Shown piece by piece: positions 31,998-41,042 of a DNA stretch of 64,000 nucleotides. The notes beneath the pieces are model-generated. The model ran no database searches. It was not told the origin of the DNA and saw only the letters and a program-made list of their open reading frames with translations. Within the stretch, counting starts at the first letter, position 1. Every line of letters starts with the position of its first letter. A program made the position numbers and the translations under genes. The stretch comes from Paenibacillus endophyticus (GTDB lineage Bacteria; Bacillota; Bacilli; Paenibacillales; Paenibacillaceae), in NCBI RefSeq assembly GCF_014192395.1, contig NZ_JACHXW010000004.1:225331-289330 (forward strand), written 5' to 3'.

Positions 31998-33122
31998 TTA
32001 TTTGCCGTTTGCTGCTTTCAAAGACTTCATCCAGTCTTCTTCGAAAGCATCAGTCGTGCCCCAGCCTGGCAAAATATCAGCAAGGTTAACCATATTGACC
32101 GGCTCGCTTGATTTTTTAAGACCTTCTTGGTCGATAAGCGCTGCTTCCAAATTATAAGTTGAAGGCGTCTCTTCGCCTGCGATTTTTTTGGCAAGCAGTC
32201 TTACATTTACTGCTCCGATCATTTTCGGATCAACTGCTGCAGTTGCAACCCACGGACTGTTCTCTTCTTGCATAATTTGCAAATCAGCATTCGAGAGATC
32301 AATGCCGTAAATTTTAATTTCGGTGCGGCCTGCTTCGACAATTGCTCTAGCTGCACCGCTGGCGAAGGCATCCCAAGTTGCGAAAATTGCGTCTATCTCG
32401 CCTTTTGGATGCTTCGTCAACATAGCGGCAACCGCGTTTTGCGTGTCAACCGACGTGTTGTCATTCGCAACGCCAAAGCGCTCAACTTCTTTGATTCCTG
32501 GGTATTTGGCCAATGTATCTTGATAGATCTTGTTGCGGCGAACCATTGGAGGAAAACCGTCAACCCACAAGTATACGATCTTCGCTTCTTCGCCTTGCTC
32601 CTTAACAAGCTGATCAAGTGAATATTGAGCAAGCGCCTCGTCGTCTTGCGAAGTCAATGTAACGCCTTCGATGGCCGTAAGCTCGTTCACGGAGTCAAAC
32701 GCAACGACAGGGATGCCTTTGTCCTTCAGCTTCTGTACGTCTGCAACAGTAGCCTCGTCGTCGCCATGCGAGATAATAACGCCATCATAGCCGCCATCCG
32801 TTGCTTGCGCGATTGCATCATGGAATTTGGCCGTATCGCCATTCGCTGAGAATGTATCGACTTTAAAGCCAAGTGCTTCTCCTTCTTGCTTTGCTCCTGC
32901 TAAAAATTGTGCGGTATGATCGTCACCGCCGATTTTGCGAATGACCATCAGTTTAATTTCATCCTTGGCTGCAATTGCCGCTGGTAGATTTTCAATCGTT
33001 TTTGTTCCTTCGTTGGCTGCTTCGCCATTCGAATTCCCTTTGTTCGCTTGTCCGCAGCCTGATGCCACTATCGCAATTGCGATAACCAAGCCGAACACCG
33101 CGCGTACTCTCGTCTTAATCAT
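31998..33122 (-). CDS. Sugar ABC transporter substrate-binding lipoprotein (Peripla_BP_4 type)
   Basis: 374 residues. Lipoprotein signal with lipobox VASGC (Cys at about 23), a short linker, then a type-I periplasmic binding fold: KLMVIRKIGGDDHTAQFLAG, VIISHGDDEATV, IPVVAFDSV and the hinge IYGIDLSNADLQIM. It is longer than RbsB and closer to the group of ABC sugar receptors of Paenibacillus with unknown ligand. First gene of the three-gene operon; GGGAGAG precedes the ATG. Confidence 0.92.
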   Translation of the reverse strand: MIKTRVRAVFGLVIAIAIVASGCGQANKGNSNGEAANEGTKTIENLPAAIAAKDEIKLMVIRKIGGDDHTAQFLAGAKQEGEALGFKVDTFSANGDTAKFHDAIAQATDGGYDGVIISHGDDEATVADVQKLKDKGIPVVAFDSVNELTAIEGVTLTSQDDEALAQYSLDQLVKEQGEEAKIVYLWVDGFPPMVRRNKIYQDTLAKYPGIKEVERFGVANDNTSVDTQNAVAAMLTKHPKGEIDAIFATWDAFASGAARAIVEAGRTEIKIYGIDLSNADLQIMQEENSPWVATAAVDPKMIGAVNVRLLAKKIAGEETPSTYNLEAALIDQEGLKKSSEPVNMVNLADILPGWGTTDAFEEDWMKSLKAANGK

Positions 33123-33166
33123 TCTGATTTCTCTCCCTAAGTATATTATGTCTGATAATATAAGTA

Positions 33167-33178
33167 ATCCTATAGGAT
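33167..33178. promoter_or_regulatory. Palindrome in the sugar-operon promoter region
   Basis: ATCCTATAGGAT is a perfect 12-base palindrome 45 bases upstream of the binding-protein ATG. On the minus strand TTGACG stands just upstream and could act as a -35, so the palindrome would overlap the -10 region and may be an operator. Confidence 0.35.
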
Positions 33179-33278
33179 ATTAAAACTAGCGTCAATAGTT
33201 TTATACAAAATTTGCTCTTTTTTGCACATTCGACACGAGTTAAACGCATTCATGTCAAAAAAGTGATAAAATAATAGG

Positions 33279-33480
33279 CAAGCGTAAACGGCTGAAGGCC
33301 GTATTCTGGCGGCAAAGCTTACGTTTCGCGTAGAAATATAGAGAAAGTAATGTGAAATACTATACATTCCTATATTTCAAGGTGAAACGGCTCCGCCTTC
33401 CTTTGGCGGCGCAGCGCATTTCATTCCGAAAAATTTAGAGAATGTATAGCTTAAGGACATACTTTCCTATACTTGAACAA
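33279..33480 (+). repeat. Intergenic repeat element, second copy
   Basis: Starts with CAAGCGTAAACGGCTG, the exact reverse complement of a part of the repeat at 1-134. It contains two related AT-rich blocks of about 40 bases (33340-33380 and 33428-33475, both with TAGAGAA..GTA and TTCCTATA) around a GC-rich centre CGGCTCCGCC...GGCGGCGCAGCG that can fold into a hairpin. Confidence 0.65.
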
Positions 33481-33500
33481 ACCGAAAGGCGGAGAAAAAC

Positions 33501-34271
33501 ATGGTACATCCTTTTATTATTGAACCTCAAACGTATACAGAATTCGAAAACGATGCGGAGCAAATAGAAAAATGCAAGGAATGGGGCTTGCTTTCCGAGA
33601 AGGCAGCCAAAACCAAAATGTTTACTTATAAAGGCCATGGAAGCCAGCTTTCTTGCAGCATCATTGGATTTGCAGATAAAATGACGGCCGTCGTTGCATT
33701 TGATAATGGTCAGAAGCATTGCATTCACCCCTCCTATCTCAAAGAAATGCAAGCTGCGAATTATGGATCGAAAGCTGCCGTCCTTACTGAAGAAGCTGCC
33801 AATCAAGAGGCTGTGGCAGAAGAGCTGTCTGCTGCGCCCGAGATAGCAGAACTCGAAGCAATGGAAGTTGAAGCAACACCTGCTGTCCAGGTGGAAGAAA
33901 CGGAGCTGCAACCGGTTAAAGTAAAAGCTCCACCGAAAGAAAAAGCAAAAAAGGAAAAGAAGGCTAAGCTCGAGCTTCCGGAAGAAAAAGTGAAAATGAC
34001 TGCTACAGTCAAACAATTTACGACTGTGCCTAACAACTTTTCCGATACAGAGGATGAGGTTGTCATTTATGAAGCTGTATCCATCGAAGATCCTGCGATT
34101 GCTATTGAAGATGCATGGTCAAGCCATAGCGCGACACTTAAGAAATTCGAGCTGGAGATTGGAGATATCATTCACTTCGAAGGTAAAATTGTCGCCAAGA
34201 AGCTGACGAAGCATCCGATTCCCTACAAAATCAACAATCCTGCTAAAATTCAAAAGAACAAACCGGAGTAA
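33501..34271 (+). CDS. Hypothetical protein with acidic/KEKE linker
   Basis: 256 residues. The N-terminal part (1-85) looks like a small folded domain (KGHGSQLSCSIIGFADKMTA, then VAFDNGQKHCIHPSYLKEM). A linker of about 80 residues follows, rich in Ala/Glu/Val and then a KEKAKKEKKAK basic run. The C-terminal 90 residues form a second domain ending KHPIPYKINNP. No family recognised. AAAGGCGGAG precedes the ATG at 6 bases. A good candidate for a genus-specific protein. Confidence 0.6.
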   Translation: MVHPFIIEPQTYTEFENDAEQIEKCKEWGLLSEKAAKTKMFTYKGHGSQLSCSIIGFADKMTAVVAFDNGQKHCIHPSYLKEMQAANYGSKAAVLTEEAANQEAVAEELSAAPEIAELEAMEVEATPAVQVEETELQPVKVKAPPKEKAKKEKKAKLELPEEKVKMTATVKQFTTVPNNFSDTEDEVVIYEAVSIEDPAIAIEDAWSSHSATLKKFELEIGDIIHFEGKIVAKKLTKHPIPYKINNPAKIQKNKPE

Positions 34272-34394
34272 TTCACTTGTGCAAAGCAGTTGAAAACAAG
34301 CTGTACAAGCATTTTTGTTTAAAATTTCATAGCATAGGCTCAGTTGCAAGGCAAGCGTTTCAAATCCTCGAATCCCCATAAGATGATGGACCAA

Positions 34395-34442
34395 AACAGG
34401 CTGCCTCTTCAAACCTTGCTAGGGTCGAAGAGGCAGCCTGTT
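34395..34442. terminator. Bidirectional terminator-like hairpin
   Basis: A 16-base perfect stem AACAGGCTGCCTCTTC / GAAGAGGCAGCCTGTT with a 16-base loop, flanked by short T or A runs, between convergent genes ending at 34271 and 34535. Confidence 0.8.
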
Positions 34443-34534
34443 TCATGAAACAATTAGACCGATCACTTTATAACGCATAAATAAACAGACGAAGAAGCTT
34501 AGAACATTCCAACTAAGCTGGTTGCGCATCTTGT

Positions 34535-34720
34535 TTAGATTTGCTCTAGACGGTAGGTATAGCCGCAGAAAGAACAGCGAAAAAGAACGCTTTTGTCACC
34601 GATTATGAAAGTAAGCCGCTCATCATCTTCAATCTCAATAAATTCCCTACCCTGCTCGTCCCGGTCACCTGTAGCGAACATTGCCGTTTTGTTGCCGCAT
34701 TCACACTCGAAGTTCATCAT
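34535..34720 (-). CDS. Small zinc-ribbon-like protein
   Basis: 61 residues with two Cys pairs: FECECGNK near the N-terminus and FRCSFCGYTYRL near the C-terminus, spaced about 40 residues, which fits one zinc ribbon. The centre is acidic (FIEIEDDERLTF). No named family recognised. GGAG lies 10 bases before the ATG at 34720; a longer in-frame start is not supported. Confidence 0.6.
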   Translation of the reverse strand: MMNFECECGNKTAMFATGDRDEQGREFIEIEDDERLTFIIGDKSVLFRCSFCGYTYRLEQI

Positions 34721-34932
34721 TGACTCATTGCTCCTTTTTTTCGAACCATATGGACAATCATCTAACAAAGCTGCTCCATGCATGCTTGCAAAGTTTCCTA
34801 TCCATGAAGCTTCGAATAAATACCAGCCTGCAATTGCTTAGGATTCATTGCTTCATTGTGTCAGCTTCGATATAATTATCGATGACATTTATTATATTAC
34901 AAAAACGACGTCAAGGAAGGGTTACGAAAAAC

Positions 34933-35799
34933 ATGTACATAGCAGATAAATGGGTAGATTACGAGGTTATAGATACTGGTGACGGGGATAAGCTCGAGCG
35001 TTGGGGCAATTATACGCTGCGCCGGCCCGATCCGCAAATTATTTGGCCAATTACAAACGAAACGGGCCTATGGAAGAAAGCCGACGGTCATTATCATCGC
35101 AGCAATTCAGGCGGTGGCCAATGGTCCATGAACGAAACATTGCCCGAGCGCTGGACGATTTCTTATGGCGAGCTTAATTTCCATATTAAGCCCACTAATT
35201 TCAAGCACACAGGACTATTCCCTGAGCAAGCTGTCAATTGGAGCTGGATGATGGATAAAATCCGCTCTGCTGGCCGGCCTATCCGTGTATTGAACCTGTT
35301 TGCTTACTCCGGTGGAGCAACCGTTGCAGCAGCTGCCGCCGGCGCCGAAGTATGCCATGTCGATGCCGCAAAGGGCATGGTCCAATGGGCCAAGGATAAT
35401 GCTCAGCTCTCAGGCCTTGAATCCGCGCCCATTCGCTATATCACAGATGATGTTTTCAAATTCGTACAGCGCGAACAGCGCAGAGGCAAGCAATATGATG
35501 CAATCATCATGGACCCGCCATCCTATGGACGCGGTCCAAATGGCGAGACGTGGAAGTTAGAAGAAAATCTTTTTCCGTTTCTTCAATCGTGTACATCCAT
35601 TCTATCGGACAATCCATTGTTTCTACTCATTAACTCCTACACCACAGGGCTATCTCCTTCCGTACTGCATAACCTATTGCATATGACGATGAACGCGAAA
35701 TACGGCGGCGAGATCAATTGCGGGGAAATCGGCTTGCCGATAACGAAATCCGGCTTGAATTTGCCTTGCGGCATACTTGGTCGTTGGGAGTCGAAGTAA
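34933..35799 (+). CDS. Class I SAM-dependent methyltransferase (RlmI/RlmK-like)
   Basis: 288 residues. SAM-binding motif I reads LNLFAYSGG (about 120-128), followed by VCHVDAAKGMVQWAKDN, and the catalytic motif IV is DPPSYGRG (194-201), typical of 23S rRNA m5C/m7G methyltransferases (RlmI, RlmK) and DUF43-like enzymes. No PUA domain is present, unlike full-length RlmI. The start is less certain: GGAAGGG lies 11 bases before the ATG. The stop overlaps the next ATG (TAATG), coupling it to a pseudouridine synthase. Confidence 0.88.
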   Translation: MYIADKWVDYEVIDTGDGDKLERWGNYTLRRPDPQIIWPITNETGLWKKADGHYHRSNSGGGQWSMNETLPERWTISYGELNFHIKPTNFKHTGLFPEQAVNWSWMMDKIRSAGRPIRVLNLFAYSGGATVAAAAAGAEVCHVDAAKGMVQWAKDNAQLSGLESAPIRYITDDVFKFVQREQRRGKQYDAIIMDPPSYGRGPNGETWKLEENLFPFLQSCTSILSDNPLFLLINSYTTGLSPSVLHNLLHMTMNAKYGGEINCGEIGLPITKSGLNLPCGILGRWESK

Positions 35800-36512
35800 T
35801 GCCGATTCACATTCTATTCGAAGATAATCAGATTCTAGCAGTCGTGAAACCGCCCGGGATACTCTCCCAAGAGGATGACACAGGCGACCCTGACATGCTG
35901 ACACTGCTAAAGCAAGATTTAAAGGATCGCTACAATAAGCCGGGAAATGTATTTCTCGGCCTTGTACACCGGCTTGACCGAATGGTAGGCGGCGTTATGC
36001 TTTTTGCCAAAACCTCGAAAGCAGCCTCTAGATTATCCGAATCGGTTCGCAACCGTGATTTCGGTAAAACGTATGTCTGCGTGGTACAGGGTACACCTAG
36101 CAAATCGCAAGCAAGGTTAACGAATTATATCCGCAAGGACAATAAACAAAATCAGGTTACCGTATTCAATAAACCGACAATGGAAGCCAAAGAGGCGATA
36201 CTCGATTATGAAGTGGCGGCCGTTTCCGGTCGCTATTCACTTATTGCTGTGAAATTGCATACGGGAAGACCGCATCAAATTCGCGCACAGTTAGCCCATA
36301 TTGGATGTCCGCTGGTAGGCGATCTCAAATACGGCGCAAAGCCTACTGGCGGAATAAATCAAATTGCTTTATGGTCAACCTCTGTTTCGGCCCCCCATCC
36401 CGTCTCTAAGGAATGGATGAGCTTTCGCTCATTGCCTAGCGGATCAGATGTTTGGACATGGTGGACGAATCCTCAACTTGAGGCTGCCTCTAGCATGCTA
36501 AGCCGTGCGTAA
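35799..36512 (+). CDS. RluA family pseudouridine synthase
   Basis: 237 residues, a short RluA-type RNA pseudouridine synthase without an S4 domain. The catalytic motif is HRLDR (57-61; Asp60 nucleophile) and the C-terminal signature TGRPHQIRAQLAHIG, then GDLKYG, is complete. It converts uridine to pseudouridine in rRNA or tRNA; the target base is not predictable. The ATG overlaps the TAA of the methyltransferase gene (TAATG). Confidence 0.93.
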   Translation: MPIHILFEDNQILAVVKPPGILSQEDDTGDPDMLTLLKQDLKDRYNKPGNVFLGLVHRLDRMVGGVMLFAKTSKAASRLSESVRNRDFGKTYVCVVQGTPSKSQARLTNYIRKDNKQNQVTVFNKPTMEAKEAILDYEVAAVSGRYSLIAVKLHTGRPHQIRAQLAHIGCPLVGDLKYGAKPTGGINQIALWSTSVSAPHPVSKEWMSFRSLPSGSDVWTWWTNPQLEAASSMLSRA

Positions 36513-36529
36513 CAAGGAAGGACGAATAC

Positions 36530-37789
36530 ATGATGCGCCGCAAACGGCACCGAAAGTTTCAAGCCCTGCTGTTACTATTATCTTTAATTGGTTTACTCAT
36601 TATTTTTCTCGTTCCAGCATTAAGGGGTTCCGTCCCTTCGCCTAATGATCAGAATCCAGTTGCTAGCGCAGAGCCAACGCATAGTGAAGTGGCACAGGCA
36701 ACGATAACTCCATCACCTACCCCGCCGCCTCCTACAGAGGAACCAAAGCCAGTTTATGCTGATGCGGTATGGATGGCCGTTGGCGACGTTATGATGCATA
36801 CCCCCCAGCTTCCCGGATCTTTTGACAAAAAAACGAATCGTTATAATTTTCATCCGTTTTTTGCTGAAGTAAAGCCTATACTAGAAAAGGGAGACTGGGT
36901 CATTGCTAACTTAGAAACGCCAATGGCTGGCGCCGACTTTGGTTATTCCGGTTATCCGCTGTTCAACGCTCCCAAAGAGCTCGGCGAGGCGCTCAAGGCT
37001 GCTGGCTTTAACTTCATTACCAATGCCAACAACCATTCATTGGATCAGGGTGAAACAGGAATCCTCCGTACGCTTGAGAATCTAAATGCGCTCGAACTTC
37101 CGTTCAAGGGAACGGCATCTTCGCAAGAGGAAGCTGACAGTCTATTATTATCCGAGAAGAATGGGATCGTAATGGGATTGCTTGCCTATACGTATGGAAC
37201 GAACGGCATCCCCATTCCTGAAGGCAAGCCTTACTTAGTTTCACTTATTAACGAAGAGAAAATAAAAGCCGATATCAGCCGTCTGCGTGAAGCTGGCGCA
37301 GATTTCATAACCGTTTCTCTCCATTTCGGAACGGAATACCAAATTGCACCGAATGATGAGCAGAAACGACTAGCGCGGAGCTTAATCGCTGCTGGAGCAG
37401 ATATTATCGCGGGCTCGCATCCGCATGTGATACAGCCTTATGAAGTATTGGAAACTAGTGATGAGAACGGACATGCAAAAAAAGGACTTATCATCTATTC
37501 AATGGGGAATTTCATTTCTAATCAGCGTGGTGATTCGAAGGATTACGGAGTTATATTCAAAGTGAATGTTCGTAAAAATATGACTGATGGTACTGTAGAT
37601 ATTACCGACATTGAATCTATTCCGACATGGGTACATCGCTATAAGCCAGATCGTTCATTCCGTTACCGTGTGCTGCCTGTAGAAGCTACAATTGCAGCAT
37701 CCAATGACGCTTTACTGACAGAAGCCGACTACGTGGTGCTTCAGAAAAACTTCAACATGCTGCGCAATCGGCTTGATTCTATGAAATAA
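36530..37789 (+). CDS. CapA family membrane-anchored metallophosphatase-like protein
   Basis: 419 residues. A basic start and one transmembrane helix (about 15-32), then a Pro/Thr/Glu-rich linker and a PGA_cap (CapA) domain with its metal-site motifs: VGDVMMH, ANLETP, NNHSLD, SLHFGTEY and GSHPHV. CapA proteins act in poly-gamma-glutamate capsule synthesis or related envelope polymers, but no capBC genes are near, so the role may be different. AAGGAAGG lies before the ATG; 17 bases follow the pseudouridine synthase gene. Confidence 0.92.
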   Translation: MMRRKRHRKFQALLLLLSLIGLLIIFLVPALRGSVPSPNDQNPVASAEPTHSEVAQATITPSPTPPPPTEEPKPVYADAVWMAVGDVMMHTPQLPGSFDKKTNRYNFHPFFAEVKPILEKGDWVIANLETPMAGADFGYSGYPLFNAPKELGEALKAAGFNFITNANNHSLDQGETGILRTLENLNALELPFKGTASSQEEADSLLLSEKNGIVMGLLAYTYGTNGIPIPEGKPYLVSLINEEKIKADISRLREAGADFITVSLHFGTEYQIAPNDEQKRLARSLIAAGADIIAGSHPHVIQPYEVLETSDENGHAKKGLIIYSMGNFISNQRGDSKDYGVIFKVNVRKNMTDGTVDITDIESIPTWVHRYKPDRSFRYRVLPVEATIAASNDALLTEADYVVLQKNFNMLRNRLDSMK

Positions 37790-37810
37790 GCATTTAGATA
37801 GCGCAGGCCT

Positions 37811-38215
37811 TTACAAATTAGCAACCTTACCGAGCAGATAAACCAACAGCTGCTGATTATGCGAAGAAATGCGGTCCAGCGATTGCTCGATTAATTCGGT
37901 CCGAATCGTTGTACCGCGATCTGCCTCGGCTTTACCTTTCTCCGACACATTCACCCACACGATTCTCCTGTCATTATCATCTCGAGAACGTTCAATAAGC
38001 TCATTCCGCTCCATTCGGTCGAGCAGAGTTGTAATGGCAGCCGGCGTTGTTGCCAAATATTGCAATAGATCCGACGGCTTCATCGGTTGATGCTGCAGCA
38101 GCAATTCCAGGACGTTAAGCTGGCCTTCCGTTAGCGGTGCAAGCGATTGCTCCAAGTTGGTTTTCCAATCACGTGATAGCTTCGTCCACAATCGAGTAAA
38201 TTCTACAGACACCAT
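37811..38215 (-). CDS. MarR family transcriptional regulator
   Basis: 134 residues. The winged HTH reads LTEGQLNVLELLLQHQPMKP, then DLLQYLATTPAAITTLLDRMERNELIER and the wing RDDNDRRIVWVNVSEKGKA, the MarR pattern (segments listed separately). Helices at both ends form the dimer interface. The start at 38215 is selected for AGGTG 7 bases upstream. It is convergent with capA and its own target is not evident; autoregulation is usual. Confidence 0.9.
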   Translation of the reverse strand: MVSVEFTRLWTKLSRDWKTNLEQSLAPLTEGQLNVLELLLQHQPMKPSDLLQYLATTPAAITTLLDRMERNELIERSRDDNDRRIVWVNVSEKGKAEADRGTTIRTELIEQSLDRISSHNQQLLVYLLGKVANL

Positions 38216-38419
38216 ACTCTCACACCTGCTCTCTGTCAATTTCTTTCTATTTGTTATTTATTATAGCAGTCTTCATTGTCGAATAAAAGATTAACCCAAT
38301 TAATAATTTGCGCTATTAATCGATACAAAGTTGAACATTCTGACAGCTTTAGACATACAATGTGGCGAAGGCCCAGTGTTATGTCTATTTATGCTTGTAA
38401 AGCAAGGAGCGTGCAGCCT

Positions 38420-38587
38420 GTGGAAGAAAGAAAAGCAGTCATTATTCAAAAAATTAAAAATTACGGCATCATAAAAGACCCACAATGGTTGGACCGCCCG
38501 GATGAGCTGGTACCATTGTGGGTCATGCTTGAAGCGATTTTAGAGGTTATTGAACGGTTTGACCCGCCTAATCGACCTTTTGATTAA
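38420..38587 (+). CDS. Small hypothetical protein
   Basis: 55 residues starting with [23 protein letters not shown], then [25 protein letters not shown]. Helical, no signal or Cys motif; family not recognised. AAGGAG is 10 bases upstream of the GTG, which decides the start against a longer in-frame reading. Its 3' end overlaps the 3' end of parC by 20 bases in the convergent direction. Confidence 0.5.
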   Translation: MEERKAVIIQKIKNYGIIKDPQWLDRPDELVPLWVMLEAILEVIERFDPPNRPFD

Positions 38588-41030
38588 CATCTTGGATGGA
38601 GCGTGCCAGCGTATTTACAATGACATCCGTTTTTTCTACAGGGATCAAAAGCTTGCCAATCGATTTACGCTCTTCAATTGGCGCTTTTTCAGAGCTAGCC
38701 ACAAGCTTAGCGCCTGAAGAAGTAATCGCAACGATTTCCTTCTCGGATTTGCAGTAATAGGCTGCAACTAAAGATGCTCCATTCGGACGTACTCGCTTAC
38801 CTTCTTTGAATTCAAAGGTTTGAACACCTTTGCCTCCTCTGCCCTGAATCGGATAATCCAGTAGCAGTGTCCGTTTAGCGAACCCAATATCGGTTATGAC
38901 GAGTACTTCGCCTTCATCCTCAGCTACCCATTCCGCTGCGATAAGCTCGTCTCCATCCTTCAGCTGAATGCCTCTGACGCCTGTCGCTACCCTGCCCATC
39001 GGGTTAACCTCAGTCTCCGCAAATCGAATGCTCATCCCTTGCTTCGTCACGAGCATGATCTGTTTCGATCCCTCGCTTAGCACAACTCGGATAACCTCAT
39101 CGCCATCGGACACCTTGCAAGCCGCTACTGCTGTCGATCTAGTGGTAGCATATTCCTTCAGCTCCGTACGCTTGACTTGCCCTTTCCTCGTCACGAATAC
39201 GAGTGAAGCTGTCGATGCCAAAATATCCTTGATCGGAATGACGCTGACGATAGAATCATCCTTTGGAATAGGAACGACATTCACGATGGCTGTTCCGGTT
39301 TCTTTCCATTTGAATTCTGGTATTTGGTGCACAGGAAGCAAATAATATTGTCCCTTGCGCGTAAATAACAGCAGATTGTCAATCGTATTGACTGCCAATC
39401 GCTCTCTTATAATGTCGCCTTCCTTAACGCCGGCATTCTGCAGCTCTCCGCCTGATCTCGTGAATGAGAGCATACTCGTCCGTTTCACATAACCATCCTG
39501 GCTCAGCGTTACCAAAACATCTTCCGGCGTAACCAATACTTCCAGATTCACCTTCAGCTCCTCGATTTCACCGCGGAGATCCGAACGCCGATCAATACCG
39601 TATTTCGTTTGAATTTCAAGCAATTCGTCTCTAATGACACCAATCAGCTTCTTATCGCTTGCCAGTATCGATTTCAAATATGCAATCTTCTTCATCGCTT
39701 CCTTTAACTCTTTCTCAAGCGTCGTAATCTCAAGATTCGTCAAGCGATACAGCTGTAAAGTGAGAATTGCGTCTGCTTGCCGGGCGGTGAAGCCGAACTT
39801 AGCGATCAAGTTATCTTGAGCGTCAGCACGGTTTTTCGAAGCTTTGATTGCAGCGATAACCTCGTCCAAAATATTGAGTGCCTTCACTAAGCCTTCCACA
39901 ACATGAGCGCGGTCTTCTGCTTTCTCAAGATCATATTTGGTTCGGAAGGTTACGACTTCCTTCTGATGCTCGATATACGCTGACAAAATCTGCTTCAGGC
40001 CCAGCTGCATAGGGGTCTTGTTTACGATCGCCACCATGTTAAAGCTATATGCAACCTGCAGGTCCGTTTTCTTGAACAAATAAGCAAGAATCCCCTGCGC
40101 GTCAGCATCCTTCTTGAACTCTACGACAATACGAAGCCCGTTGCGCCCGCTTTCATCGCGAACCTCGGCAATGCCTTCGACCTTTTTCTCCAGCCTAATG
40201 TTCTCCATCGCCGTCACAAGCCGTGATTTGACGACCTGATACGGAATTTCAGTAATCACAAGCTGCTGCTTTCCGCCGCGCATGTCTTCGATTGCTGTTT
40301 TTGCGCGTATATAGATGCGTCCCTTGCCGGTCGCATACGCGTCGCGTATCCCTTCCTCGCCCATGATGATGCCACCGGTAGGAAAGTCCGGCCCTTTGAC
40401 ATATTTCTTTAATTCTTCAAGCGGAAGCTCAGGGTTGCCCATAAGCGCGATACACGCATCGATTACTTCACGAAGGTTATGAGGCGGTATCTCCGTGGCA
40501 AAGCCGGCAGAGATGCCGCTGGTCCCGTTTACGAGCAGATTGGGGTACCGCGACGGCAGCACGACCGGCTCCTTCGTCGTATTATCGAAATTATCTTTGA
40601 ATTGAACTGTTCTTTTCTCGATATCACGAAGCAGCTCCATCGCGATGGCGGACAAGCGAGCTTCGGTATACCGCATGGCTGCTGCGGGATCATCATCCTG
40701 GGAGCCCCAGTTTCCATGTCCGTCAACGAGCGGATGCCCCATCTTCCATGGCTGCGCCATTCTGACCATACCCTCATAGATAGATGAATCTCCATGGGGA
40801 TGGTAATTACCCATGACATCGCCGACCGTTTTCGCAGATTTGCGGTACTGTTTGTCAGGCGTATTGCCAGAATCATACATCGCGTACAAGATACGGCGCT
40901 GAACCGGCTTAAGACCGTCTCGAACATCAGGAATAGCGCGGTCCTGTATTATATACTTTGAATAGCGTCCGAAGCGGTCTCCTACAACCTCCTCCAAAAA
41001 CGCCGGTAAAAACTGTTCCAGCATAGTCAT
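38568..41030 (-). CDS. parC: DNA topoisomerase IV subunit A
   Basis: 820 residues. The breakage-reunion domain carries the active-site Tyr121 in [12 protein letters not shown], and the quinolone region GDSSIYE (80-86) has the susceptible-type Ser82 and Glu86. The C-terminal beta-pinwheel has degenerate GyrA boxes and ends without the GyrA-box QRRGGKG, and it pairs with a parE-type gene, so this is ParC and not GyrA. It decatenates chromosomes with ParE. The ATG lies 12 bases after the parE stop, with AGGGGG as ribosome site. Confidence 0.95.
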   Translation of the reverse strand: MTMLEQFLPAFLEEVVGDRFGRYSKYIIQDRAIPDVRDGLKPVQRRILYAMYDSGNTPDKQYRKSAKTVGDVMGNYHPHGDSSIYEGMVRMAQPWKMGHPLVDGHGNWGSQDDDPAAAMRYTEARLSAIAMELLRDIEKRTVQFKDNFDNTTKEPVVLPSRYPNLLVNGTSGISAGFATEIPPHNLREVIDACIALMGNPELPLEELKKYVKGPDFPTGGIIMGEEGIRDAYATGKGRIYIRAKTAIEDMRGGKQQLVITEIPYQVVKSRLVTAMENIRLEKKVEGIAEVRDESGRNGLRIVVEFKKDADAQGILAYLFKKTDLQVAYSFNMVAIVNKTPMQLGLKQILSAYIEHQKEVVTFRTKYDLEKAEDRAHVVEGLVKALNILDEVIAAIKASKNRADAQDNLIAKFGFTARQADAILTLQLYRLTNLEITTLEKELKEAMKKIAYLKSILASDKKLIGVIRDELLEIQTKYGIDRRSDLRGEIEELKVNLEVLVTPEDVLVTLSQDGYVKRTSMLSFTRSGGELQNAGVKEGDIIRERLAVNTIDNLLLFTRKGQYYLLPVHQIPEFKWKETGTAIVNVVPIPKDDSIVSVIPIKDILASTASLVFVTRKGQVKRTELKEYATTRSTAVAACKVSDGDEVIRVVLSEGSKQIMLVTKQGMSIRFAETEVNPMGRVATGVRGIQLKDGDELIAAEWVAEDEGEVLVITDIGFAKRTLLLDYPIQGRGGKGVQTFEFKEGKRVRPNGASLVAAYYCKSEKEIVAITSSGAKLVASSEKAPIEERKSIGKLLIPVEKTDVIVNTLARSIQDVNQKVD

Positions 41031-41042
41031 TCAGTATTCCCC

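Noticed and set aside
33435..34016. Minus-strand Phe/Cys-rich frame opposite the KEKE-linker gene
   Set aside because: It mirrors the Lys/Glu codons of the real gene and lacks a start signal.
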